Positions 41,354-49,347 of a stretch of 49,719 nt of DNA are shown here, piece after piece. The position numbers and the translations under genes were made by a program. The notes under the pieces are model-generated. The model ran no database searches and was not told the origin of the DNA. It saw only the letters and a list, made by a program, of their open reading frames with translations. Source of the stretch: a marine actinobacterium MedAcidi-G2B (GTDB lineage: Bacteria; Actinomycetota; Acidimicrobiia; Acidimicrobiales; MedAcidi-G1); NCBI GenBank assembly GCA_000817115.1, contig JUEO01000008.1, positions 1-49,719 of the forward strand, in the 5' to 3' direction. Position 1 is the stretch's first letter; each line of letters begins with the position of its first letter.

Positions 41354-41934
41354 GCTGGTACCCCAGGTTTACCTCGATCGCTTAAATCAAACCCTCCTGC
41401 TAAGCGCGCATTGGTGCGTCCACCAATTGCCATAGCCAAAATAAGAACCATTTCATCAGGGTGAGGAGCATCAGGTACGCCAACTTCTATTGCGTCATAA
41501 TGGCTTCCTACATAAGACCATTCAAGGTGTGTCAAGGGAACATCCAGACGGGCTCCTAAGGGGCCAACTTTTTTTGTTGAAGGAACTATTGCCTCACCTT
41601 TTCCTAAGGCTGTTCTCATTCCTCCACCACCCGGTATGTGCCACATTGCGCCGTGTTCGATCTCTCCTGCTGATCCAACTATTGCTCCTTTGCCATAACT
41701 GTCAATAGTTTCAGGATCCCCCCCGAGGTGTTTGATCAGTTTTACTCCTAGTTGCTCACCTAGTTCTCTTAATTCGTCGGTTGCTGGGCTTAGATCTTCA
41801 ACGTATTCTCCGACGAATGGGTTGGTAACTACAGCAGCTATCGACCCTTTTAACACCAGCCGACCTGGTTCTGGTCCAAAGTCATGAAGGGTTTCTTCAA
41901 TGGAAACACAAATTTTTCTTTGTCTAAACAACAA
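41350..41934 (-). CDS. 'Amino acid synthesis' (AA_synth, PF06684) family protein
   Basis: 194 residues, starting at TTG: the frame has a TGA just upstream, AGAGCAGG stands before the TTG, and the family N-terminus (RKICVSIEET) begins here. Conserved blocks: AAVVTNPFVGEYVEDL, SYGKGAIVGSAGEIEHGAMWHIPGGGGMRTALG, VPLTHLEWSYVGSHYDAIEVGVPDAPHPDEMVLILAM. The His in EIEHG and the glycine-rich GGGG loop look like ligand contacts. Despite its family name the function is unknown. It is repeatedly found beside luciferase-like oxidoreductases. Its place in this operon suggests a step in pyrimidine or hydantoin breakdown (inference). Confidence 0.8.
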   Translation of the reverse strand: MLFRQRKICVSIEETLHDFGPEPGRLVLKGSIAAVVTNPFVGEYVEDLSPATDELRELGEQLGVKLIKHLGGDPETIDSYGKGAIVGSAGEIEHGAMWHIPGGGGMRTALGKGEAIVPSTKKVGPLGARLDVPLTHLEWSYVGSHYDAIEVGVPDAPHPDEMVLILAMAIGGRTNARLAGGFDLSDRGKPGVPA

Positions 41935-41980
41935 GGCTTGCCTGCTCTTTCATAACTATGAGACCAATAACGATCTGTTT

Positions 41981-42982
41981 CTATTTCGAAAAGGATGGAA
42001 TAATGTCCTGTCCATACGCTTCTAACGTTTCTTCTTGTTGATCGTGCATAAGGTAGATTGCAAACTGATCTACCCCTAGTTCTTCAAGCTCTTTCAATTT
42101 ATCTATATGGGCTTGTTTGTCTCCAAGGATGCAAAAACGATCTATAACTTCATCGGGTACGAAATCTGTATGGGAGTTACCTGCTCGTCCATGCTCTGAA
42201 TAGTCGTAACCTTTACGTGCCTCTATGTAATCAGTGAGCGCTTTAGGTACTGCTACATTATCTGAGCCATATCGATCCACTAGATCAGCTACGTGGTTGC
42301 CGACCATGCCACCAAACCAACGTACCTGGTCTCTCTGATGTTCTATGTTGTCTCCAACATAGGCGGGGGCTACAACACAAATAGTTACTTTTTCAGGATC
42401 CCGACCTTCTTGTTCTGCCGCATCACGAACTGCTTTAATTGTCCATTCAGCTATTTGTGGATCAGCCAATTGGAGAATGTATCCATCTGCTTTTCGCCCA
42501 CAAAGAGACAGAGCTTTAGGCCCATATGCGGCCATCCACATGGGTAAAGACCCACTTTCTCGCCATGGAAAAGTTTGTGATGTTCCGTTGTATTCAACAG
42601 TTTCCCCTTCAGCGAGACCTTTTATCACTTCCATTGATTCTTCGAGTGTCGCAAGCGTGCATGGTTTACGACCAATTACGCGCATTGCTGAGTCGCCTCG
42701 CCCTATCCCACATATTGTGCGTTCACCGTACATGTCGTTAAGTGTTGCGAAAAGAGATGCGATTACTGTCCAATCTCTAGTGCCTGGGTTGGTAACCATC
42801 GGGCCGACGATCATTTTTTCTGTTGCAGCAAGCATTGCGCTATAAATCACAAAGGGTTCTTGCCAAAGAACGTGGCTGTCGAAGGTGTAGCTGTGAGTGA
42901 ACCCAAGATCTTCTGATCGTTGTGTTAGATCCACGATTCTCTGAGCGGGTGGATCGGTTTGAAGGACAATGCCAAAATCCAT
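41981..42982 (-). CDS. Luciferase-like (LLM) F420- or flavin-dependent oxidoreductase
   Basis: 333 residues, TIM-barrel LLM fold: MDFGIVLQTDPPAQRIVDLTQRSEDLGF, MIVGPMVTNPGTRDWTVIAS (the non-prolyl cis-peptide region of the F420/FMN site), RTICGIGRGDSAMRVIG, PMWMAAYGPKALSLCGRKADGYIL. Close to the Mer-like subgroup of hydride-transferring enzymes. The ribosome site AAGGAAAAGTAAA precedes the ATG. In this operon no classical dihydropyrimidine dehydrogenase is present, so this protein is the best candidate in the window for the first, reductive step or another redox step on the ring (inference). RutA, the uracil monooxygenase, is a distant member of the same superfamily. Confidence 0.85.
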   Translation of the reverse strand: MDFGIVLQTDPPAQRIVDLTQRSEDLGFTHSYTFDSHVLWQEPFVIYSAMLAATEKMIVGPMVTNPGTRDWTVIASLFATLNDMYGERTICGIGRGDSAMRVIGRKPCTLATLEESMEVIKGLAEGETVEYNGTSQTFPWRESGSLPMWMAAYGPKALSLCGRKADGYILQLADPQIAEWTIKAVRDAAEQEGRDPEKVTICVVAPAYVGDNIEHQRDQVRWFGGMVGNHVADLVDRYGSDNVAVPKALTDYIEARKGYDYSEHGRAGNSHTDFVPDEVIDRFCILGDKQAHIDKLKELEELGVDQFAIYLMHDQQEETLEAYGQDIIPSFSK

Positions 42983-42999
42983 TTTACTTTTCCTTACTT

Positions 43000-44487
43000 T
43001 CAGTCGTTTTGTGGGAAACCTAAATTAACGGTGCTTGTCGCTGGATCAGGCCAACGGCTTGTCACAACTTTCGGACGGGTATAAAAACGTAGTCCCTCTG
43101 GCCCATACATTGTGGTGTCACCAAATAAAGAGTCTTTCCATCCTCCGAATGAGTGGTAACCAACCGGAACAGGAATGGGTACATTGATTCCTACCATGCC
43201 GGCATCCGCATCTTGTTGGAACTGACGTGCCGCTCCTCCGTCGCGAGTAAAGATTGCTGCACCGTTACCGAATCCATTATCTGAGATCATTTTTACACCT
43301 TCGGCATAAGTGTCTACTCGAACTACTGATAAAACGGGGCCGAAAATTTCATCTCGGTAAACAGTCATATCTGTAGTGACGTCATCAATAAGAGAAGCGC
43401 CTAAGAAAAATCCGTCTCCATCAAATTGTTGCTCTCTCCCGTCGACGACCACTTGTGCACCTTCGGTTGATCCTGTTTCGATGTATCCCGCTACACGGTC
43501 CCGATGTTCTTCTGTGATAAGTGGTCCCATTTCAGAATCTGGGTTATCTCCAGGTCCTATATTTAGATTTGGAATGCGTTTTTTAATTGCTGCAACTAGG
43601 TCATCTGCTACATCACCAACAGCAACGACAACTGAAATAGCCATGCAACGTTCGCCGGCTGATCCGTAAGCTGCAGAAACAGCGGCGTCAGCTGCTAGGT
43701 CTATATCTGCATCTGGAAGAACGATCATGTGGTTTTTCGCCCCGCCTAATGCCTGCACTCTTTTACCATGTGCTGCCCCAGTGGCGTAAACATACTTTGC
43801 GATCGGAGTGGAGCCCACAAAACTTATTGCTTTAACATCTGAATGTTCTAGTAGGCGATCTACCGCCACCTTGTCGCCGTTTATTAAGTTGACCACACCT
43901 GGAGGGAATCCTGCTTCTTGGGCTAATTCAACTATGAATCTAGGAGCAGAAGGATCGCGTTCTGATGGTTTCAGTATGAACGTGTTTCCACAAGCAACGG
44001 CGTTTGGGAACATCCATAATGGCACCATGGCGGGAAAGTTGAAGGGAGTGATTCCTGCACAAACTCCGAGTGGTTGACGCACTGAATATACATCAACTCC
44101 TGTAGATGCATGTTCGGTGTATGTTCCTTTTAGAGCCTCCGAAACTCCGCACGAAAATTCAATGTTTTCTAAACCTCGGGCAACTTCGCCTTGAGCATCG
44201 CTATTTACTTTTCCATGCTCTGCGGTTAAACGTCTCGCTATTTCTTCAGCATTTGCTTCAACAAGGTTACGAAAGTTGTATAAAAGTTTTGTTCGTTGAG
44301 CGACTGATACTGTTTGCCAGTCTTCAAATGCTTTCTTTGATGATGCCACCGCATGATCTACTTCTTCAACAGAAGCAAGATCGAGTGTTCCAGTTTGTTC
44401 ACCGGTAGCAGGGTTATAGACCGCGGTAGTATTGCCAGACTTTCCGGCAACGGTTTGGCCATCAATTAAATGTGAGATTTGTTGCAT
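43000..44487 (-). CDS. mmsA: CoA-acylating (methyl)malonate-semialdehyde dehydrogenase
   Basis: 495 residues, aldehyde dehydrogenase fold of the MMSDH subgroup: GVCAGITPFNFPAMVPLWMFP (141-161), FVGSTPIAKYVYATGAAHGKRVQALGGAKNH (223-253) and catalytic C281 in GSAGERCMAISV, lacking the usual general-base Glu, as in other MMSDH. It converts malonate semialdehyde to acetyl-CoA + CO2 or methylmalonate semialdehyde to propionyl-CoA + CO2, with NAD+ and CoA. It follows the transaminase and hydantoinase in pathway sense and would complete uracil and thymine breakdown. Confidence 0.93.
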   Translation of the reverse strand: MQQISHLIDGQTVAGKSGNTTAVYNPATGEQTGTLDLASVEEVDHAVASSKKAFEDWQTVSVAQRTKLLYNFRNLVEANAEEIARRLTAEHGKVNSDAQGEVARGLENIEFSCGVSEALKGTYTEHASTGVDVYSVRQPLGVCAGITPFNFPAMVPLWMFPNAVACGNTFILKPSERDPSAPRFIVELAQEAGFPPGVVNLINGDKVAVDRLLEHSDVKAISFVGSTPIAKYVYATGAAHGKRVQALGGAKNHMIVLPDADIDLAADAAVSAAYGSAGERCMAISVVVAVGDVADDLVAAIKKRIPNLNIGPGDNPDSEMGPLITEEHRDRVAGYIETGSTEGAQVVVDGREQQFDGDGFFLGASLIDDVTTDMTVYRDEIFGPVLSVVRVDTYAEGVKMISDNGFGNGAAIFTRDGGAARQFQQDADAGMVGINVPIPVPVGYHSFGGWKDSLFGDTTMYGPEGLRFYTRPKVVTSRWPDPATSTVNLGFPQND

Positions 44488-44505
44488 GAGACTCCTTAGA
44501 GAGGA

Positions 44506-45918
44506 TTAATGAAGATAAGTGGACAATCCACGCTTAAGGTAATTTCCATCACCTTTAGCACCGTGGTAGCCATCAGCAGAAATGATTATCTTTCCTTTTG
44601 ACATCACTGTGTCAACTTTGCCATCAACTTCAAATCCCTCATAAGCCGAGTAATCCATGTTCATGTGATGTGTGTCAACAGAAATGTTGGTTTTGGCTGC
44701 AGGATCATAGAGGACAATGTCAGCATCAGAGCCTGGTGCGATTACGCCTTTTTGTGGATACAGGCCAAACATGCGAGCTGGAGTTGTAGAACAGGTCTCT
44801 ACCCACCGTTCCAGAGTTAATTCTCCCATAACTACACCTTGATAGATGAGGTCCATGCGATGTTCCACGCCGCCAATTCCATTGGGTATTGCTCTGAAGT
44901 CTTCAAGACCTAATTCTTTCTGGTCTTTCATACAAAATGGACAGTGATCGGTGGCTACAATCGATAGATCGTTCGTCCGAAGACCTTGCCAGAGATCTTT
45001 CTGGTGAGTGTGATGCTTTGTACGAAGAGGCGAGGAACATACATACTTGGCACCTTCAAATCCAGGTGCTCCAAGATGATCCTCCAAGTTGAGATACAGA
45101 TATTGAGGACAGGTCTCAGCAAAGACGTTATGTCCATCATTCCGTGCTGCTGCAACAGCTTCAAGTGCTTCACTAGCAGAGAGATGCACAAAATAAACTG
45201 GAGCACCGGCAACCAGCGCCAATTGAATGGCTCTGTGAGTTGCTTCCCCTTCTAGTAATGATGGACGACTTAACCCGTGATAGATAGGGTCTGTTTCTCC
45301 ACGAGCAGCGTGTTGTTCAGCAAGCACATCTATAGCTATGCCATTCTCTGCGTGCATTGATATAAGTGCGCCATTGTTAGATGCTTTCTGCATGGCTCTA
45401 AGAATTTGACCATCATCGCTATAAAAGACACCGGGATACGCCATGAAGAGTTTGAAGCTCGTAATTCCTTCTGCGACCAAGGTGTCCATTTCTTTGAGGG
45501 CTGCATCATCTACCCCACCTAAAATCATGTGGAAGGCATAGTCAACTGCACATTCACCTTCAGCTTTTGCAAACCATTCGTCGAGAGAATCTCTTACATT
45601 CTCTCCATATCGTTGAACTGCGAAATCAATGATTGTTGTGGTTCCACCCCAGGCTGCTGCCCTACTTCCCGTTTCAAAGGTGTCTGACGCATTAGTTCCG
45701 CCAAAGGGAAGCTCCATATGCGTATGAGCATCAATACCTCCGGGAACCACATACTTTCCTGTGGCATCAATTATTTGCTCTGCACCTGCTTCTGCTGCTA
45801 TCGCTGCATCAGTACCGGGTAACAGCACCGCAGCAATAGTTTCACCGTCTACTAAGACGTCTGCTGCGTGTTGCCCCGTCGCACTAACCACTGTTCCGTT
45901 TTTTATTAGCTTTGTCAT
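44506..45918 (-). CDS. Dihydropyrimidinase / D-hydantoinase
   Basis: 470 residues, with AGGGGGGACCT before the ATG. Amidohydrolase barrel with binuclear metal ligands H65 and H67 (DAHTHMEL), carboxylated K156 (TSFKLFMAYPG), H189 (SMHAENG), H245 (VHLSASE) and D324 (ATDHCPF). TTIIDFAVQ and SPLRTKHH are typical for dihydropyrimidinase. Hydrolyses dihydrouracil or dihydrothymine to N-carbamoyl-beta-amino acids in the cytosol. Flanked by the matching transaminase and amidohydrolase genes. Confidence 0.93.
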   Translation of the reverse strand: MTKLIKNGTVVSATGQHAADVLVDGETIAAVLLPGTDAAIAAEAGAEQIIDATGKYVVPGGIDAHTHMELPFGGTNASDTFETGSRAAAWGGTTTIIDFAVQRYGENVRDSLDEWFAKAEGECAVDYAFHMILGGVDDAALKEMDTLVAEGITSFKLFMAYPGVFYSDDGQILRAMQKASNNGALISMHAENGIAIDVLAEQHAARGETDPIYHGLSRPSLLEGEATHRAIQLALVAGAPVYFVHLSASEALEAVAAARNDGHNVFAETCPQYLYLNLEDHLGAPGFEGAKYVCSSPLRTKHHTHQKDLWQGLRTNDLSIVATDHCPFCMKDQKELGLEDFRAIPNGIGGVEHRMDLIYQGVVMGELTLERWVETCSTTPARMFGLYPQKGVIAPGSDADIVLYDPAAKTNISVDTHHMNMDYSAYEGFEVDGKVDTVMSKGKIIISADGYHGAKGDGNYLKRGLSTYLH

Positions 45919-45941
45919 AGGTCCCCCCTAGGTTCGGATAA

Positions 45942-47231
45942 TCAATCCAATGCTTCAATACATGCGACCAAAATTTCAGCCGCTTTGTCAACTTCTTCTT
46001 CTGTGACTGTCATTGGCGGAGCGATTCGTAATACGTTTCCATAAAGCCCACCTTTACCAATTAATAATCCTGCGGCACGTGCTTGTTCCATGATTTGACC
46101 CGCTGCTTCAACATTTGGCTCGAGTGTTCCTGGTTGCACGGTTTCAAGCGCTTGCATAAGTCCGCGTCCTCGTAGTTCAGCGACCGTGGCCGAAGCATCA
46201 ACTGCTGGCTGCAAGTGTGCGACCAGTCTGTCTCCCATACGTTTTGAATTTCCTTGCGTGTCATGGTCGATCATGTATCTGATAGTCGCTAACGCTCCAG
46301 CGCTGCTGATTGGATTGCCTCCGAAAGTGGAAATTGAATTTCCTGGTAAGGAATCCATTAACTCTGCACTTGCTACCATCCCGCCAAGAGCGAGTCCGTT
46401 GCCTACTCCTTTAGCGAAAGTCAGAATATCGGGGGTTATTCCGTGGGCTTGGTATCCCCAGAAATGATCTCCAGTTCTTCCCCATCCAGTCTGAACTTCG
46501 TCAGAGATAAAGAGAACATCACGATTGTCTAACTCTTTTTTCATGGCGCCAAAAAAACCGTCTGGTGGTGTAGCAAAACCGCCTACTCCTTGGATTGGTT
46601 CAGCAATCATTGCAGCCACGTCACCAGATGTCATCATGTCGAACACTTGGTGCAGGTCTTCAACGCAAGCTTCTGTATAGGCATCGTCTTCAAATTCGCG
46701 GAAGGGGCTACGTAGGCGATACCCGCCGTGTACGTAATTTACTGATAAACCACTGACGCTGGTGGGTGACCAAGATCTGTGCGAGGTGATCGCAATGGTT
46801 GTGAATGATCGTCCGTGGTAACTGTTTCTCAGCGCCAGAACTTGGTTTGATCTACGGTGTGTCGTGGCTAACAAGAGAGCCGCGTCATTGGCTTCAGTTC
46901 CTGATGTTGTGAAAAATACTTTTGCATCAGGTATGCCTGAAAGGTCAGCGATCAGTTCGGCTAATTCGATCATTGGCTCTGAAAGGTAAAGAGTGGATGA
47001 ATGAAGTGTCTTAGGAACCTGCTTATTGAGTGCTTCAGTTATCTCAGGGATGTCGTATCCTAAACTTGTTGTAAGTATCCCTCCAAAAAAATCAAGATAT
47101 TTGTTGCCTTCTACGTCAAAGATGTGCCTTCCTTCTCCTTTGTCCATAGAAATCGGTGGGTCATAGTATTGCGCCAACCAAGAAGGTAAGACTTTTTGAT
47201 GACGTTTGAGTAACTCCGCATTTGTAGTCAT
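45942..47231 (-). CDS. Class III aminotransferase, probably beta-alanine/beta-aminoisobutyrate:pyruvate or glyoxylate
   Basis: 429 residues. Fold type I PLP enzyme: FTTSGTEANDAALLLA (108-123), SYHGRSFTT, D244 in FISDEVQTGWGRTG, Schiff-base K274 in ILTFAKGVGNGLALGG. Similar in plan to AGXT2 and PydD-type enzymes. Receives beta-alanine or beta-aminoisobutyrate from the carbamoyl hydrolase encoded upstream and gives malonate or methylmalonate semialdehyde. GGAGAATAAAG precedes the ATG. Substrate is inferred from the operon; omega-amino acid transaminases of other specificity look alike. Confidence 0.9.
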   Translation of the reverse strand: MTTNAELLKRHQKVLPSWLAQYYDPPISMDKGEGRHIFDVEGNKYLDFFGGILTTSLGYDIPEITEALNKQVPKTLHSSTLYLSEPMIELAELIADLSGIPDAKVFFTTSGTEANDAALLLATTHRRSNQVLALRNSYHGRSFTTIAITSHRSWSPTSVSGLSVNYVHGGYRLRSPFREFEDDAYTEACVEDLHQVFDMMTSGDVAAMIAEPIQGVGGFATPPDGFFGAMKKELDNRDVLFISDEVQTGWGRTGDHFWGYQAHGITPDILTFAKGVGNGLALGGMVASAELMDSLPGNSISTFGGNPISSAGALATIRYMIDHDTQGNSKRMGDRLVAHLQPAVDASATVAELRGRGLMQALETVQPGTLEPNVEAAGQIMEQARAAGLLIGKGGLYGNVLRIAPPMTVTEEEVDKAAEILVACIEALD

Positions 47232-47256
47232 TCTTTATTCTCCAACAAATTCTCTA

Positions 47257-48099
47257 CTAAGGCTGTACTAGCGGGTCATATTGGTCTGGGCGACGGTCTC
47301 TATAGAAGGCCCATTGGTTTCGAACTTCTTCCACCATGTCAAGATCAAGGTCTCGAACTATGAGTTCTTCTTCTGTGTCTGAACAAATTTCTCCAACGTA
47401 TTGTCCTCGTGGATCCACAAAGTAGGTGTTTCCGTAGAAGTCATTTTCACCAAGGTCTTCGACGCCTACGCGATTGATGGCTCCAACGTAATACATGTTG
47501 GCAACTGCAGATGCTGGTTGTTCAATTTGCCAAAGGTAGCGAGAGAGCCCTCGGCTAGTAGCTGATGGATTGAAAACCATTTGTGCCCCATTTAAACCTA
47601 AAGCTCTCCATCCTTCTGGGAAATGCCGGTCATAACAAATGTAAACTCCTACTTTTCCAACCGCGGTATCAAATACCGGATATCCAAGGTTTCCAGGCCG
47701 GAAATAAAATTTCTCCCAGAAGCCATTTACTTGTGGAATATGAGTTTTGCGGTACTTACCTAGGTAAGTGCCATCTGCGTCTATAACTGCTGCTGTGTTG
47801 TAAAGAAAACCTTCTTTTTCTTTCTCATACATTGGGAGTACTAGAACCATTGAGTGTTTAGCAGCCAATTCTTGAAATCTTTTTGTTGTTGGTCCGTCAG
47901 GAATTGCTTCGGCATAGTCATAGTAAGCAGCGTCTTGAACTTGGCAGAAATAAGGTCCATAAAAAAGTTCCTGAAAGCACATCACTTTGGCGCCAGCCGC
48001 TGCTGCTTCTTCAACATACTTTTCATGCAGCTCTATCATGGACTCTTTGTCGCCAGTCCACCCTGTTTGAACCATCGCAGCACGTACTTCGTTTGCCAT
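47257..48099 (-). CDS. N-carbamoyl-beta-alanine amidohydrolase (nitrilase superfamily)
   Basis: 280 residues. Catalytic triad of the nitrilase superfamily: E44 (CFQELFYGPYF), K118 (KYRKTHIPQ) and C155 (GVYICYDRHFPEG). The FYFRPGNLGYPVFDT and NRVGVE segments fit beta-ureidopropionase rather than nitrilase or agmatine deiminase partners. It hydrolyses N-carbamoyl-beta-alanine to beta-alanine, CO2 and ammonia. First gene of the long minus-strand operon (AAGGAGAAAATTA before the ATG), with the aminotransferase 25 bases downstream. Confidence 0.92.
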   Translation of the reverse strand: MANEVRAAMVQTGWTGDKESMIELHEKYVEEAAAAGAKVMCFQELFYGPYFCQVQDAAYYDYAEAIPDGPTTKRFQELAAKHSMVLVLPMYEKEKEGFLYNTAAVIDADGTYLGKYRKTHIPQVNGFWEKFYFRPGNLGYPVFDTAVGKVGVYICYDRHFPEGWRALGLNGAQMVFNPSATSRGLSRYLWQIEQPASAVANMYYVGAINRVGVEDLGENDFYGNTYFVDPRGQYVGEICSDTEEELIVRDLDLDMVEEVRNQWAFYRDRRPDQYDPLVQP

Positions 48100-48279
48100 T
48101 AATTTTCTCCTTACTTTTCTTATTTAAAAGGATAATTTGAGTAGCTTTTAAACCACGATAAGCCTCAAACAAGTCTCTTACAAAAGAGAATAACCTCCTC
48201 GATGTGAATTTGTTGGTTTGTGCGATTCTTGGCATGGATTTATTTAACTTTGAAACTCGGTCTACTCTATAAAAGTACT
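48100..48279. promoter_or_regulatory. Divergent promoter region of the pyrimidine operon and the APH gene
   Basis: 180 bases between two divergent starts, AT-rich, holding the ribosome site of the amidohydrolase and presumably both promoters. No local regulator gene lies beside it and I see no convincing palindrome; CTCTTACAAAAGAG (about 48175-48188) is a short inverted repeat. Confidence 0.4.
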
Positions 48280-49347
48280 ATGAATTCTTTTTCTTCTGAT
48301 TTAAATGATGGCGACGGACTTCTTAATTGGAGTTCGCTCCAAGAATGGATTTTGCAGGCAAACCTTCCTGGCAAGGGTGAAATTGTCGATTGTGTGCAAC
48401 TAAGTGGTGGTACACAAAATAATCTCTTTCTTGTTACTCGTGACGACAGCACTGAGATGGTGTTACGTCGGCCTCCGCGTCACCCAAGGCCTCATAATGA
48501 TCGAACAATGATGCGTGAGGCGAAAGTTTTAGAGGCGTTGTCTGGTTCTGATGTTCCGCACCCTGCTTTTTATGCGGCTTGCGATGACCCTTCTATCATT
48601 GGGGTCTGTTTTTATTTGATGGCACCTATTCAGGGTTTTAATCCATTCAGTGAAATTCCGGAGCCTTACGCTTCAGAACCTGAGTGGTTTAGGAAATTAG
48701 GTCTTTCCATCGTTGATGGGATTGCTGCTTTAGCACAAGTCGATCATCTTGCAGTCGGGTTAGAAGATTTTGGGAAACCTGATAGGTGGATTGAGCGTCA
48801 AGTAGAGAGATGGCGAAGCCAGTTAGAGGGTTATTCAAGTTTTAATTCCTATAACGGGCCTGAAGTTAATGGGGTGGAAAAAGTTGGTGAATGGTTAGAA
48901 AGGAACCAGCCCACTGATTTTATTCCTCGGATTATTCATGGTGATGTTCATCATGCGAATGTGATTGCATCCTATGAGGAGCCTAAATTGGCCGCCTTAG
49001 TTGATTGGGAGTTATCTACCATTGGTGACCCTCGGCTTGATCTTGCTTGGCTTTTGATTTCTTGGTATGACACTGACGATCCTGATCGTTCTTCACCGGC
49101 TTTTGAGCAAGTTCATGGTGGTTTAACTCGCAAAAATCTTATTGATCACTGGGCAGAATTAACTGGCTTGTCAGTAGACGGCATGGATTGGTGGTTTGTG
49201 ATGGCTGCTTACAAGCTGGGAATACTTTTAGAAGGTACTTGGGCTCGCTCTCTTGAGGGTCAAGCTAATGCTGAGGTCGGGATGGTTCTTCATTTGCAGG
49301 CAAATTGGTTGTTCACTGTTGCTGGGCAACGTAGTGGAATACTTTGA
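48280..49347 (+). CDS. Aminoglycoside-phosphotransferase-fold kinase (ACAD10/11-like phosphotransferase)
   Basis: 355 residues from the ATG at 48280; the frame extends 20 codons upstream but that part has no family similarity. APH-fold motifs: LSGGTQNNLFLVTRDD (glycine-rich start), VLRRPP and the Lys/Arg ATP region, catalytic IIHGDVHHANVI (Brenner motif, Asp base), and LVDWELSTIGDPRLDLAWLL (metal-binding D-W-E). This subgroup is related to the kinase domain of ACAD10/11 and mycobacterial FadE-linked phosphotransferases, which act on hydroxylated acyl groups. The substrate is unknown. Its stop overlaps the next gene as TGATG. Confidence 0.85.
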   Translation: MNSFSSDLNDGDGLLNWSSLQEWILQANLPGKGEIVDCVQLSGGTQNNLFLVTRDDSTEMVLRRPPRHPRPHNDRTMMREAKVLEALSGSDVPHPAFYAACDDPSIIGVCFYLMAPIQGFNPFSEIPEPYASEPEWFRKLGLSIVDGIAALAQVDHLAVGLEDFGKPDRWIERQVERWRSQLEGYSSFNSYNGPEVNGVEKVGEWLERNQPTDFIPRIIHGDVHHANVIASYEEPKLAALVDWELSTIGDPRLDLAWLLISWYDTDDPDRSSPAFEQVHGGLTRKNLIDHWAELTGLSVDGMDWWFVMAAYKLGILLEGTWARSLEGQANAEVGMVLHLQANWLFTVAGQRSGIL

